Source: Bifidobacterium catenulatum subsp. kashiwanohense JCM 15439 = DSM 21854 (GTDB lineage: Bacteria > Actinomycetota > Actinomycetes > Actinomycetales > Bifidobacteriaceae). From it: 64,000 bases of DNA. Under the pieces are notes generated by a model. It saw nothing but the letters and a program-made list of their open reading frames with translations. It was not told the origin of the DNA and did not search any database. The first letter of the stretch is position 1; the number at the start of each line of letters is the position of its first letter. Of the stretch, positions 30,864-43,500 are shown piece after piece. Location of the stretch: contig NZ_AP012327.1 of NCBI RefSeq assembly GCF_001042615.1, forward strand, positions 310,001-374,000. Reading direction: 5' to 3'. The translations under genes were made by a program, and so were the position numbers.

Positions 30864-32759
30864 ATGCCTAAAAATGTCAACAAACTTCTGGTGGCGAATC
30901 GCGGTGAAATCGCTCTTCGCGTAGTGCGCACCGCACGTGAGATGGGGATTCCCACGGTTGCGGTGTATGCGGAACAGGATCGCCATGCGCAATATGTGCA
31001 GATGGCTGACGACGCATATCTGCTTTCCGGAGACACATACAAAGACACATATCTCAACGAGGATTTGCTGATCGACATTCTGCAGCGCAGCGGTGCCGAC
31101 GCAGTGCATCCGGGCTATGGGTTCCTTTCCGAAGTCGCTTCATTCGCACAGAAAGTGATCGACGCGGGCGCGGCTTGGGTTGGTCCCAATCCGGAAGCCC
31201 TCGTGGATTTGGGAGATAAGATCACCGCACGTCGTGTGGCGACGTTTGCGAAAGTTCCGCCGGTTCCCGGTATTTCCCAGTCGATTTCCGACATGCGATT
31301 GCTGCTTGATTTCGCACACACGCACGGTTATCCGTTGATGCTCAAGCGCACCGATGGCGGCGGCGGCCGCGGCATCACGCTGGTGCATAATGACGATGAG
31401 CTGCGCGGCTTCTACATGAATCATGACGCGCTGCAGGGCGGCGATCTGAACGAATATTTCGTGGAACGATTCATCGACAAAGGGCGTCACGTCGAAACGC
31501 AGTGCGGCCGCGATTCGCACGGTAACTTCACCGTGTATTCCACGCGCGACTGCTCCGTGCAGCGCCGCAATCAGAAGCTTGTTGAAGAGGCTCCCGCACC
31601 GTTCCTTCCCTCCGATGTGACCGACCAGCTGGAAACCTACTCCCGCCGACTGTTCGAAGCGGTCGATTACGAAGGCCTTGGCACCTGCGAATTCATGGTG
31701 ACCGAGCAAGGCAAAGTGTACTTCCTGGAAGTCAATCCGCGCCTGCAGGTGGAGCATACCGTCAGCGAGGAGGTTTGCGGACTCGACCTGGTGCGCGAGC
31801 AGCTGACCATCGCCAACGGTGGGGAATTGACCGTGAACCATCCGCTTCGTGGGCACAGTTTCGAACTGCGTCTGACCTGCGAAGATCCGGCAAAGAACCT
31901 TGCGCCAAGCTCCGGCACGCTGACTTCGCTGCGTTGGCCGTCCGGACCGGGCATCCGCGTGGATTCCGGCGTCGTCGAAGGCGACACCATCTCGCCGAAA
32001 TTCGATTCGATGATGGGCAAACTCGTGGTCACCGCATCCGACCGCGCCGCGGCCGTGGCACGTGTGCGCCGAGCATTGAGCGAACTGAAAGTGGAAGGCG
32101 TGCCAACTCCGGCAAGCCTGTTCGAACAGATCTTCAATGACGATGAATTCACCGCCGAACACGGTGCCGCATACGATGTCAGCACTAAATGGCTGGAACG
32201 CAAGTACCTCAACAAAGAAGCTGCATCGTCCCAAGGAGGGCAGCCGGCATCCGTATCTGGCGTGACGGGCTCTCTTGACGTCGACAAGAAGGAATCCAGC
32301 GAAACCTTCGTTATCGAAGTCAACAATCGCAGAGTGTCGCTGACCGTGCCGAACGACATCGTCGCCAACCTGACGGGCGGTGCCAAGGCACGTGACGCGA
32401 AACGCGCCATCCAGCCTCTGCGCGGGCAGGGACTGCATCATGCGCAGAAAAAACAGCAAAGCAACGACGGCCAATCCGGCGTGATCGCAAGTCCGATGCA
32501 GGCCGTCGTGACACGCATCAACGTGGCCGAAGGCCAGCAGGTGGCCAAGGGCGACCTGCTCGTCGTACTCGAATCCATGAAGATGGAAAACTATGTGTAC
32601 GCGCCGGTCAAAGGCGCCGTCACCAAGATTTTCGTGGGGCCCGCGGCGGGCGTGGAAGCCGGCGAGACATTGATGACCATCGATGTGACCGGAGCGAGCG
32701 GTAACGGAAAGCAAGCTGACGGAACCGCTGTTGGCGACACTACGGAAGGGGGTAAGTGA
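30864..32759 (+). CDS. accBC: Acetyl-/propionyl-CoA carboxylase alpha chain (biotin carboxylase + biotin carrier)
   Basis: Carboxylates its own biotin with ATP and bicarbonate, the first half of malonyl-CoA synthesis. 631 residues: biotin carboxylase (about 5-450) with NKLLVANRGEIALRVVRTAR, glycine-rich DGGGGRGI, and FLEVNPRLQVEHTV; and a C-terminal biotinyl domain whose ESMKMEN motif puts biotin on Lys573. ATG 30864 is the natural family start, but no Shine-Dalgarno is visible (ACTTGACGTT just before), so translation may be leaderless. The partner accD overlaps its stop by one base. Confidence 0.94.
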   Translation: MPKNVNKLLVANRGEIALRVVRTAREMGIPTVAVYAEQDRHAQYVQMADDAYLLSGDTYKDTYLNEDLLIDILQRSGADAVHPGYGFLSEVASFAQKVIDAGAAWVGPNPEALVDLGDKITARRVATFAKVPPVPGISQSISDMRLLLDFAHTHGYPLMLKRTDGGGGRGITLVHNDDELRGFYMNHDALQGGDLNEYFVERFIDKGRHVETQCGRDSHGNFTVYSTRDCSVQRRNQKLVEEAPAPFLPSDVTDQLETYSRRLFEAVDYEGLGTCEFMVTEQGKVYFLEVNPRLQVEHTVSEEVCGLDLVREQLTIANGGELTVNHPLRGHSFELRLTCEDPAKNLAPSSGTLTSLRWPSGPGIRVDSGVVEGDTISPKFDSMMGKLVVTASDRAAAVARVRRALSELKVEGVPTPASLFEQIFNDDEFTAEHGAAYDVSTKWLERKYLNKEAASSQGGQPASVSGVTGSLDVDKKESSETFVIEVNNRRVSLTVPNDIVANLTGGAKARDAKRAIQPLRGQGLHHAQKKQQSNDGQSGVIASPMQAVVTRINVAEGQQVAKGDLLVVLESMKMENYVYAPVKGAVTKIFVGPAAGVEAGETLMTIDVTGASGNGKQADGTAVGDTTEGGK

Positions 32760-34441
32760 TGACCGATATCATCGCAAGCCCGGCCGTTAAAGAAGCCGTG
32801 AAAATAGTGATGGAACAGCAGGAACGACTCGGCAAAAACGCAGCCGAAGCCGTCTCTGCGGCCGCAACCGCCTCCGCAACCGACGTGCCGGGCGCATCCC
32901 AGCCAATCCGCGCATCCGTACTGCGAGCGGCACAACTCGCGCACGAAGCGGAAGACCATGCACGCAATCGCCAGCACGTTAAAGGTAAGCTGACGGCACG
33001 CGAACGTCTCGACCTTCTGCTCGATACCGGTTCTTTTGAGGAAATCGGACGATTCTGCGGCGGCGACATCAACGGTGGCCGTGCGGGAGCGGCGGTCATC
33101 ACCGGTTTCGGCGAAGTGTTCGGGCGCAAAGTCGCCGTCTATGCGCAGGATTTCTCCGTGCGTGGCGGCACTTTGGGAGTCGCGGAAGGCCGCAAGATCT
33201 GCCGGTTGATGGACAAGGCGCTCGATCTGAAAGTGCCGATCATCGCGCTCATCGATTCGGGTGGCGCCCGCATTCAGGAAGGCGTGGCCGCACTGACGCA
33301 ATACGGGCATCTATTCCGCAAAACCTGCGATGCCAGCGGTTTCGTGCCGCAGCTTTCGCTGATTCTCGGCCCCTGCGCGGGCGGAGCCGTGTACTGCCCG
33401 GCACTGACCGACCTGATCATCATGACCCGCGAGAACTCCAACATGTTCGTCACCGGCCCTGATGTGGTCAAAGCGGCCACCGGCGAAGTGATCAGCATGG
33501 ACGATCTCGGTGGCGGCTATGTGCACAACGCCACCTCCGGCGTAGCGCACTATTTGGGCGAAGACGAAGCCGATGCGATCGACTACGCGCGAACCGTGCT
33601 CGCCTACCTGCCGTCCAACTCCGACCTGCAGCCGCCCACCTACGCGTACGCCGCAACCCGCTCCGATCGTGATGTAGCCAAACGACTCGCCACCATCGTG
33701 CCCGACAACGACCGCCAGCCATACGACGTGCTCGACGTGATCCGCTGCATCGTGGACTACGGCGAATTCGTACAAGTGCACGAGCTGTTTGCAAGCTCCG
33801 CAGTGGTGGGATTCGCCTGCGTGAACGGGCATCCGGTCGGCATTGTGGCAAACCAGCCGAACGTCAACGCGGGCATCCTCGACGTGGATTCCTCCGAAAA
33901 AGTGGCACGCTTCGTGCGTCTGTGCGACGCGTTCAACCTGCCGGTCGTCACCTTGGTGGATACCCCCGGGTACAAGCCTGGCGCCGAACAGGAACATGCA
34001 GGCATCATCCGCCGCGGTGCGAAAGTGATCTACGCCTACGCCAACGCGCAAGTGCCGCTGGTCACCGTAATCCTGCGAAAAGCCTTCGGCGGTGCCTACA
34101 TCGTGATGGGATCCAAAGCCATTGGAGCCGACCTCAACTACGCTTGGCCATCCAGCCAAATCGCAGTGCTCGGCGCATCCGGAGCGGTGAACATCATCCA
34201 TCGCAAAGACCTGCAGAAAGCCAAAGACGCAGGCAAAGACGTCGAAGCGCTCCGGGCCAAATACGTGGCCGACTACGAACGCACCACCGTCAACGCGAAT
34301 CTTTCGCTGGAAATGGGTGAAATCGACGCCATGATCGACCCCGAGCAAACGCGCGAAACCATCATCGAATCGCTCAAACTGCTCTCCAGCAAGAAGCGTG
34401 TGCGCAAAACCACCAAACACCATGGCAACCAGCCGTTGTGA
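32759..34441 (+). CDS. accD: Acyl-CoA carboxylase carboxyltransferase (beta chain)
   Basis: Transfers the carboxyl group from biotin to acetyl- or propionyl-CoA. 560 residues with two crotonase-like halves: N-terminal (RIQEGVAAL, GPCAGGAVYCPALTD) and C-terminal (TPGYKPGAEQEHAGIIRRGAK, RKAFGGAYIVM). Length and motifs match the actinobacterial AccD/PccB family. Start: ATG 32759 overlaps the accBC stop (GTGATGA) with GGGGG upstream; GTG 32756 is a close alternative. The chain choice at one residue in the acyl pocket decides acetyl versus propionyl use and cannot be read here; next to FAS-I, acetyl is likeliest. Confidence 0.93.
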   Translation: MTDIIASPAVKEAVKIVMEQQERLGKNAAEAVSAAATASATDVPGASQPIRASVLRAAQLAHEAEDHARNRQHVKGKLTARERLDLLLDTGSFEEIGRFCGGDINGGRAGAAVITGFGEVFGRKVAVYAQDFSVRGGTLGVAEGRKICRLMDKALDLKVPIIALIDSGGARIQEGVAALTQYGHLFRKTCDASGFVPQLSLILGPCAGGAVYCPALTDLIIMTRENSNMFVTGPDVVKAATGEVISMDDLGGGYVHNATSGVAHYLGEDEADAIDYARTVLAYLPSNSDLQPPTYAYAATRSDRDVAKRLATIVPDNDRQPYDVLDVIRCIVDYGEFVQVHELFASSAVVGFACVNGHPVGIVANQPNVNAGILDVDSSEKVARFVRLCDAFNLPVVTLVDTPGYKPGAEQEHAGIIRRGAKVIYAYANAQVPLVTVILRKAFGGAYIVMGSKAIGADLNYAWPSSQIAVLGASGAVNIIHRKDLQKAKDAGKDVEALRAKYVADYERTTVNANLSLEMGEIDAMIDPEQTRETIIESLKLLSSKKRVRKTTKHHGNQPL

Positions 34442-34538
34442 CGGGTGCAAAGTGCGCGGATGAATCGTAAGCAAACGTAAACGCAAGAATCAATCGCAAG
34501 AACACATCGCAAGATTTTTGAAATAAGTAAGGAACATC

Positions 34539-37500
34539 ATGAACACCTTTTTTCTTGATCGACTGAACGGTGAGCCGCACGCGCTCGCCTTCGCCGGACA
34601 ATCCACCCCATGGCCGGTGGCACTCACCGACCAAAGCGCCAATCCGGTGCTCAACGAAGCGCTGCACGCCCATGCCGACGCAGCCCAGACACTGCTGTAC
34701 CCGGTGTCAGCCGACCTGCTCGCCACCACCGGCCGCCCGGTCGATCTGTTTGGATTCGAGCCGAATCCGGCACGACTCGGCGCTGCCGCAGCGGCTTCCG
34801 CAAGCGTTCCGGGCATTGCTCTCGCCCAGTTGGGTGCGCTGCTCGACGCTGCTTCTCTCGGCTACAATCCCGCCGTTGCCAAGCCGGTTGCCGTGCTCGG
34901 TCACTCCCAAGGCGTGCTCGCCGTGCACATGGTGCAGTCGATTGTCGAAGCGGGTTCCATTGAGGCGGCTTCCGCGCAAATTGATGAAATTCTTGCGATT
35001 GCCACGCTGATCGGTGTTGCCGGCACCCGTCAGGCGCGTCAGCTTGGTCTTGCCGCACGTCACGGCGAAGCCACGCCGATGCTGTCGGTCAAAGACATCA
35101 CCCGTGCCCAGGTGGATGCGCTGATCAAGCGTGTTTCCGGTGCCCGCGGCCCGATTGCCGTGGCCGTCACCAATTCCGCCACGCATTATGTGCTCTCCGG
35201 CTACCCAGAGGATCTGACCGCGTTCGGCGTGGAAGTGGCCAAGGAGCACAAGCACCAGGCCAAGCTGCGCGAAGAGAAGGTGCGTGGCGGCCGTGTGTTC
35301 GAACCGGTGCTCGAATACCTTGACGTGACCCTGCCGTTCCACAGCCCGCTCATGGCCGATGCTGTTTCACAGGCTGTTTCATGGGCGGAATCCTGCGGAA
35401 TCGACGCCGACCACGCTCGCGAGCTTGCAGCCGAAGTGCTGCTCAACCATGTGGATTGGGCCGCCCGCGTGCGTGCGCTCATGAAATCCACCGATCCGAG
35501 TGCCCTGTGGGTGTTGGACTTTGGTCCGGGAACCACCGTTGGCAAACTGTTTTCCACTGTTGCCCAAGGCACTGGTGTCGGTGTGGTGGAAGCCTCCACC
35601 GTGGCTGATCGCGGCGAGCTTTCCACGCTGGAAACCTTGCCGGAGCGCACCCAGAACTGGACCCGCTTCGCACCAAGCATCATACACACCTCCGCTGGAG
35701 ACAAGGTGCGCACCGCATTCACTGAACTGACCGGCAAGGCTCCGGTACTGCTCGCCGGCATGACCCCGACCACCGTGGAACCGGAAATCGTGGCAGCGGC
35801 CGCCAACGCCGGCTACTGGGCGGAACTTGCAGGCGGTGGCCAGGTGACCGCCAGCGTGTTCGACCGTCATGTCGCCAAGCTGGAAGAAGAGCTTGAAGAA
35901 GGCCGTACCGTTGAATTCAACGCGATGTTCATGGACCGCTACCTGTGGAACCTGCAGTTCGGATCCCAGCGTATCGTGCCGAAGAAGCGTGCCAGCGGCA
36001 CTCCGATCGACGGCGTGGTCGTGTCCGCGGGCATTCCGGAACTTGACGAGGCCGTGGAACTCATCCACAATCTCAACGCCGACGGATTTCCGTATGTGAG
36101 CTTTAAGCCGGGCACCGTCGACCAGATTCGTCAGGTGGTGCGTATCGCCAAGGCCGTCGCTCCGGTCAAGGTGCTGATCGAAGTTGAAGGCGGTTCCGCA
36201 GGCGGTCACCATTCGTGGGAATCGTTGGATGATCTGCTGCTGAGCACCTATGCCGAAGTGCGCGAACAGTCGAACCTTGTGCTCGTGGTCGGCGGCGGCA
36301 TCGGCACGCCGGAACGTGGCGCCGACTACATCACCGGCGAATGGTCCGCCGAATACGGTCGCCCGCTCATGCCGGTGGATGGCGTGCTCGTCGGCACCGC
36401 CGTGATGACCGCCAAGGAAGCGCACACCAGCCCTGAAGTCAAGCAGATGCTCGTCAACACCCCAGGCATTCCCGCCAAGGGAGCAGACGCCGATCCGTTC
36501 GCTCCGCTGGGCGAGCAGTGGGTGCCGAGCGGCCAGGCCAAGGGTGGAGTCACTTCCGGCCTGAGCCACCTGCATGCCGACATTTACGAGCTGGAAAACT
36601 CTTCCGCACGTTGTGGACGCCTGCTGGTGCGCGTGATGAAGCATCCGGAAGAGCTGGAAAGCCGTCGTGAGGAAATCATCGAAGCGTTGAACGCCACCGC
36701 GAAGCCGTATTTCGGCGACCTGAAGGCCATGACCTATCTCGCATGGGCGCAGCGTTTCGCCGATCTCGCTTTCCCGTGGGTCGACGAAACCTATGCCGAT
36801 CGCTTCCTGCACTTGCTGCAGCGTATTGAAGCTCGCGTCACCACGCAGGAAAGCGGCGAATTCGCATCGCTGTTCGCATCCCGTGCCGATGTGGAATCCG
36901 ATCCGCACGCGGCCATCGCCAAGCTTGCCGAAGCCTATCCGCAAGCCGACGAACTGACCGTCACCCCGATGGATGAAGCTTGGTTCCCGGTGCTCGTGCG
37001 TGAATATCCGAAGCCAATGCCGTTCGTGCCCGTCATCGACAACGACCTGCTGCGTTGGTGGGGTCAGGACCAGCTGTGGCAGTCCGAAGACTCCCGTTAC
37101 TCCGCCGATTCCGTGCGTATTATTCCTGGTCCGATCTCCGTTGCGGGCATCACCACCGTTGACGAACCGGTCGCCGACATTCTTGGCCGTTTCGAAGCGG
37201 CCATGGTTAAGCGCGTTTCCGCAGAATCGCCGATCGCAGCTAAAACCGCGTTCGCCCAGCTCGGCGTGGCATCTTCCGCAGAAGAATTCATTCGCAAATC
37301 CCCGAACATTTCGTGGGTGGGCCATCTTATGGCAAACCCGGCATACGGCACCAGCAACGGTGACGCCAACTATGAGATTCGCAAGATTTCCAGCGAAGGG
37401 AGTGTCGAAAAGTACGATCTCGACATCCATCTCGATACCTACTGGGACAACGATCCGGACGGTGGCAAGTCCAAGCATGCCGTACGAGACATCGTCATCC

Positions 37501-40500
37501 CGCTGAACGTAGACGGCAACGAATCCGGGCTCTTCCCGGTGGTCGACCGTGACCGCCTACCGGAACACGTGTACCGTATGCTTGCAGACACTGCCGGCAT
37601 TGGTAACACCGCCATTACTGGCGACAAGCTTACCGCCATGCCTGTTATTGAACAGGTGGCTGACAAAGCCTCCTATCCGTTCGGCCAGGCGCATACCAGC
37701 TACACGCTGTCCGCCAACCTCGGCTTCGACCATGAAGCGGCCACCGGCGGCGCGCTGCCAAGCAACCTGGTGCCGTCGCGCATCGCACCGGACGCGCTCG
37801 TCGGGCCGGCATGGCCCGCCATCTACGCGGCCCTCGGATCCGTGTACGTCAACGGCTTCCCTGTGATCGAAGGCCTGCTCAACGCAGTGCATCTCGACCA
37901 TCTCATCGAACTGGAAGTCAGCGAAGACGAACTGCTCAAGCATATCGGCGAACAAATCGCGCTGACCAGCTGGGCCGAAGACTACTTCGAATCGGCATCC
38001 GGCCGTGTGGTGACCATCCACGTCACCCACAGCACGCAAGACGGCACCGTGCTTGCCAACGAAACCGAACGTTTCGCCATCCGTGGTCGTGCATACTCCG
38101 ACGCACTGCCGCCGGAAGCACCGGACTATGGTGGAATCGACGCGGAAATCGAAAGCACTCCGCGCCGGCTGCTGCGCCGCGTCAAGGTGACCGCTCCGCA
38201 CGAGATGACCGCCTTCGCACGTACTTCCGGTGATTTCAACCCGATCCACACCTCGCATCGTGGCGCTGCTGTTTCCGGTCTTGCGGCACCGCTCGTGCAC
38301 GGCATGTGGCTCTCCGCAACCGCACAATACGCGGTGCAGGCGCTTGACGGCAAGGGTGCGCACTATGAAATCGCAGGCTGGACCTACAACATGTACGGCA
38401 TGGTGCAGCTCGACGACGAAGTGGAAATCTCCATCGAACGCGTCGGACGCGTGGCTCACTCCGGCATGGTGCTCGAAGTGACCAGCCGTATCAAAGGCAA
38501 CATCGTGTCTCGTGGCACCGCCATCGTGCGTGCGCCGAAGTCCGCGTTCGTATACCCGGGCCAGGGCATACAGCGGCAGGGCATGGTGCTCGACGAGCGT
38601 GCCAAGTCCCCGGCCGCACGAGACGTGTGGGAGCGTGCCGACAAGGTGACCCGCGAGAAGCTTGGATTCTCGATCCTTGCCGTCGTGCGTGACAATCCGA
38701 AGGAACTGACCGCCAACGGCGTGACCTACCGCCATCCGGAAGGCCTGCTCAACCTGACCCAGTTCACGCAGGTGGCGCTCGCCACCGTGGCATTCGCCCA
38801 AACCGCACGTCTGCGCGAAGCCGGCGCCGACATTTGGCCTTCCTATTTCGCAGGCCACTCGCTGGGCGAATACAACGCGCTGAGCTCCTTCGCCGGCGTG
38901 ATTCCGCTGGAAACCGTGATCGAACTCGTGTTCCACCGCGGCTCCACCATGCATCACCTCATTCCGCGCGATGCGAAAGGCCGTTCCAACTACCGTATGG
39001 GTGCGTTGCGTCCGAACCAGTTCGGTGTGGGCGATGACGGCGTGCGCGAGTACGTTGAATCCGTGTCGAAGGCTTCCGGCGAGTTCCTGCAGATCGTGAA
39101 CTACAACCTGGCTGGCCAGCAGTATGCCGTGGCAGGCACCATTGCCGGTTTGAAGGCGCTGAAGGCCGATTCCAGCCGCCGCGTGGCCGAATATGGCGGC
39201 AAGCCAGCGTTCATGCTGGTGCCGGGCATCGATGTGCCGTTCCATTCCACGCTGCTGCGCAAAGGCGTGCCGGAATTCCGCGACAAGCTTGACGCGCTCC
39301 TGCCGCAGACCATCGATTACCGTGGCCGCCTGGTCGGACGCTACATTCCGAACCTGGTCGCGGCTCCGTTCGAAATGACGAAGGAATTCGCAGCCAAGAT
39401 TCTCGAAGTCGTGCCGTCCGAGCGCATTCAGGCCGCTTTGGATGATCCGCAGATTTGGGATTCCTATGCTGCTGATGATCAGAAGCTCGGCCGATTGCTG
39501 CTTACGGAACTGCTGTCTTGGCAGTTCGCCTCTCCGGTGCGTTGGATTGAGACGCAGGCTCTGCTGTTCGGTTCCTCCGAGCAGGGCGGTCTTGGCGTGG
39601 AAGAGTATGTTGAGGTTGGTCTCGGCAATGCTCCGACGCTCGCCAATCTGGGTTCCAAGACGTTGCGTCTGCCGCAGTTTGCAGGTCGCGATGTGACGGT
39701 ATACAACGTTGGTCGCGATGAAGGCCGCGTATACATGACTGATTCCGATTCGTTGGTTCCGGAAGAAGATGCTGACGATTCTGCGGTTGTGACTTCTGCT
39801 TCTTCTTCTGCTGCTCCGGCTGTTGCCTCAGCTCCTGCAGCTGCTCCTGCTGCTGTTGCGGAAGTTCCGGTTGTTGCAGCTCTCGCCGGCGCTCCGTCTG
39901 ACGTTGCCGTTGCTGATATTGCATTCAGGGCATCCGATGCGATTGCCACATTGCTGGCTTACTCGGCTAAGGTTCGCCCCGATCAGATCGGCGAAAGCGA
40001 TACCACCGACACACTGACCAATGGCGTGTCTTCCCGCCGTAATCAGCTGCTTATGGACATCAGTTCCGAACTGGGTGTGGCTTCCGTGGATGGTGCTGCC
40101 GAAGCGACGGTCAAGGCGCTGAGCGCTTTGGTCAACAAGGTCGCTCCGAACTACAAGGCGTTCGGTCCGGTGCTGTCTGACATTGTGCGCGACCGTGTGC
40201 GTGGCATGTTCGGTGCCGCCGGTGTGAAGCTCGGCCAGATCACTAAGCGTGTGACCGATACATGGCAGCTTGGCGAAGGGTGGGCTTCCCATGTGGTGGC
40301 TACGCTCGTGCTCGAAACCCGTGAGGGGGCCAGCTCTCGTGGCGGTGATCTTGCCTCGTTGAGCACGGATGCCGCTTCCAATGCGACCGCTGCCAACGCG
40401 CTGATCGATGCGGCCGTACAGAAGGTTGCTGCCGATAAGGGCATCGCCGTTGCCATGCCGAGCGCCGGTGGCGCAGCCGGCGGGGCAGTGGTTGATTCCG

Positions 40501-43500
40501 CCGCTTTGGACGCGTTCGCAGCCAAGGTGACCGGTGCCGATGGCGTGCTCGCCTCCACGGCGAAGTTCGTGCTGAACCAGCTGGGCGTAGTCGCTCCGGT
40601 TGCCGAGGAAACTGCTGATGAGAACGCGGCTGTTGCGGCTGCGGTCGAAGCTGAACTCGGCGCTGACTGGCCGAAGCAGGTCGAACCTCGTTTCGACGAG
40701 CGCAAGGCCATTCTGTTCGACGATCGTTGGGCATCCGCACGTGAAGACTTGGCACGCGCCTACTACAACAACGATGAATCCGCATTGAACGGCAGCTTCA
40801 TCGGTCTCGGCAAGACCATTGCCGACGAAGCTGCTTGGTATGCAGGCAAGAGCGACAACGCGGATCTGAAGGCCGCATTCAATCGTGTCGCTGGCGAGGC
40901 AGTAGAAAACGCTTCCGAATCGGCAGAAAACAGCCGTTTTGCTGGAGATATCGCAGTGGTGACCGGCGTGGCTCCGAACTCCATCGCAGCCCAGGTAGTC
41001 AACGGCCTACTTGCGGGCGGTGCTACCGTGGTGGCCACCTCGCACAGCTTCAAGCCAAGCGTGAAGGCATGGGCTAAGCAGACCTATCGTGAGCATGCGG
41101 CGGGTGATGCCAAGCTGTGGCTGGTTCCCGCGAACCTGTCAAGCTACCGTGATGTGGACGCGTTGGTCGCTTGGGTCGGCAATGTGCAGAAGAAGACTTC
41201 CGGTGCGACCACCACGATTCTCAAGCCTGCTTACGAGCCGAGCCTGTTCTTCCCGTTCGCGGCTCCGCCGGTACATGGCAACCTTGCCGATTCCGGCGAA
41301 CTGTTCGAATCTCAGGCTCGCCTCATGCTGTGGGGTGTTGAGCGTGCGATTGCCGGACTTGCGAAGATCGGTGCCGACACTGATGTGCAGCACAAGTTGC
41401 ATGTGGTGTTGCCGGGATCGCCGAACCGCGGTATTTTCGGCGGCGACGGTGCCTACGGCGAAGTGAAGAGCGCATTTGATGCGATTGTGAACCGTGCTCG
41501 CGCCGAAAAGGTGTGGTCGAGCCGTGTGACCTTCGCCCATCCGAAGATCGGTTGGGTGCGCGGCACGGGCTTGATGGGCGGCAATGATCCGCTGGTCGAA
41601 GTGGTGGAGCGTCACGGTCTGAAGACCTATTCCACCGCCGAAATCGCGGTTGAACTGCTGAACCTTTCCACCCGCGAATCCCGTATCGAAGCAGCCAAGG
41701 CCCCGCTTGACGTAGACCTGACCGGCGGACTCGGCAACGAGCCGATCGATATTAAGGCACTGCGTGCGGAAGCCATGGAAGACGCGGTCCAAGCGGAAGC
41801 GGCGAATGCCAAGAACGCAATTGCAGGCGACGAATCCGATGCCGCGGCCAAGACGCTTATCAAGGCGCTGCCAAGCCCGCGTGCTCCGCGTCAGGCCAAA
41901 GTCGATCTTGCCGATTGGCAGAACGTCACCGCTCGTCCGGAAGACGAAATCGTCATCGTGTCCGTGGGCGAGCTTGGCCCGTGGGGCTCCGGACGCACCC
42001 GCTTCGAAGCCGAGCTCGGCATTCATTCCGATGGTCAGGTGGATCTGTCTGCCGGCGCGGTGCTCGAACTGGCATGGAATATGGGTCTGCTGACGTGGAA
42101 TGACAGCCCCAAGCCGGGCTGGTACGACGTTGACGGCAACCTCGTGCCTGAGGAGGATATTGCGGAACGTTACCATGACGAGGTCGTGGCACGTTCTGGC
42201 GTGCGTCCGTTCGACGAAGGCATGGGCAACGACTACAAGGACGGCACCGACGAGGAAGAGGCCGAGGTGTTCCTTGACCACGATGTGACCTTCTCGGTTC
42301 CGACTCGTGAGATTGCCGAAGAGTACGTCAAGCTTGACGAAACGCACACCAGCTTCGCGTCCGATGTCGAATCCGGCGAATGGAACGTGACCCGCCATGC
42401 CGGCTCCATGATTCGCGTGCCTCGCCGCGCGGCCATGACCCGTACGGTTGGCGGCCAGTTCCCGAAGGGCTTCGACCCGGTCAAGTGGGGCATTCCGGCC
42501 TCTATGGTCGGCGACGTCGACAAGATCGCCTTGTGGAACATCGTCACCACGGTCGATGCCTACCTGTCTGCAGGCTTCACGCCGACCGAAATCCTCGAAG
42601 CAGTGCATCCGTCGATGGTCGCCTCCACGCAGGGCACCGGTTTCGGCGGCATGGCCTCTATGCGCAAGCTGTACCTGGATCGCTTCCTTAACCATGAGAT
42701 TCCGACCGACATTCTGCAGGAAGCCCTGCCGAACGTTGTCGCGGCCCATGTGATGCAGTCCTACATCGGCGGCTACGGCAACATGGTCCAGCCGGTTTCC
42801 GCCTGTGCCACGGCGGCCGTCTCTCTTGAAGAGGGTGCCGACAAGATCGCGCTCGGCAAGGCCGACTTCGTGGTCACCGGCGCAATCGACGACATCGGCG
42901 TGGAATCCGTGATCGGATTCGGCAACATGAACGCCACCGCCAATTCGGAGGAAATGTACGCCAAGGGCATTGATGCACGCTTCTTCTCCCGCGCCAACGA
43001 CCGTCGTCGTGGCGGATTCGTGGAATCCCAGGGTGGCGGCACCATTCTGCTGACCCGCGGCGATATCGCGTTGAAGCTCGGCCTGCCGGTTGCCGGTGTG
43101 ATCGGATTCGTGCACTCCTACGCCGACGGCGCGCACACTTCCATCCCGGCTCCGGGCTTGGGTGCGCTTGCAGCGGGCATGGGCGGCAAGGATTCCAAAC
43201 TGGTGCGCGATTTGGCCCGTCTTGGCGTCACTCCGGACGACATCGCCGTGGTTTCCAAGCACGATACGTCCACCAACGCCAACGATCCGAACGAATCCGA
43301 ACTGCACAACACGTTGGCCCACGCCATTGGCCGCGCCGACGGTAACCCGCTGTTCGTGATCTCGCAGAAGACGCTCACCGGCCATGCCAAGGGCGGTGCC
43401 TGTATCTTCCAGGTCAACGGTCTGACCCAGCTGTTCAAGTCCGGTGTGATTCCGGCCAATGCCGCCCTTGACTGCGTTGATCCGAAGCTCATGCGCGACG

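Noticed and set aside
35379..37478. 699-codon open frame antisense to fas
   Set aside because: Shadow of the acyltransferase/enoyl reductase region; no motif, and the sense frame is conserved.
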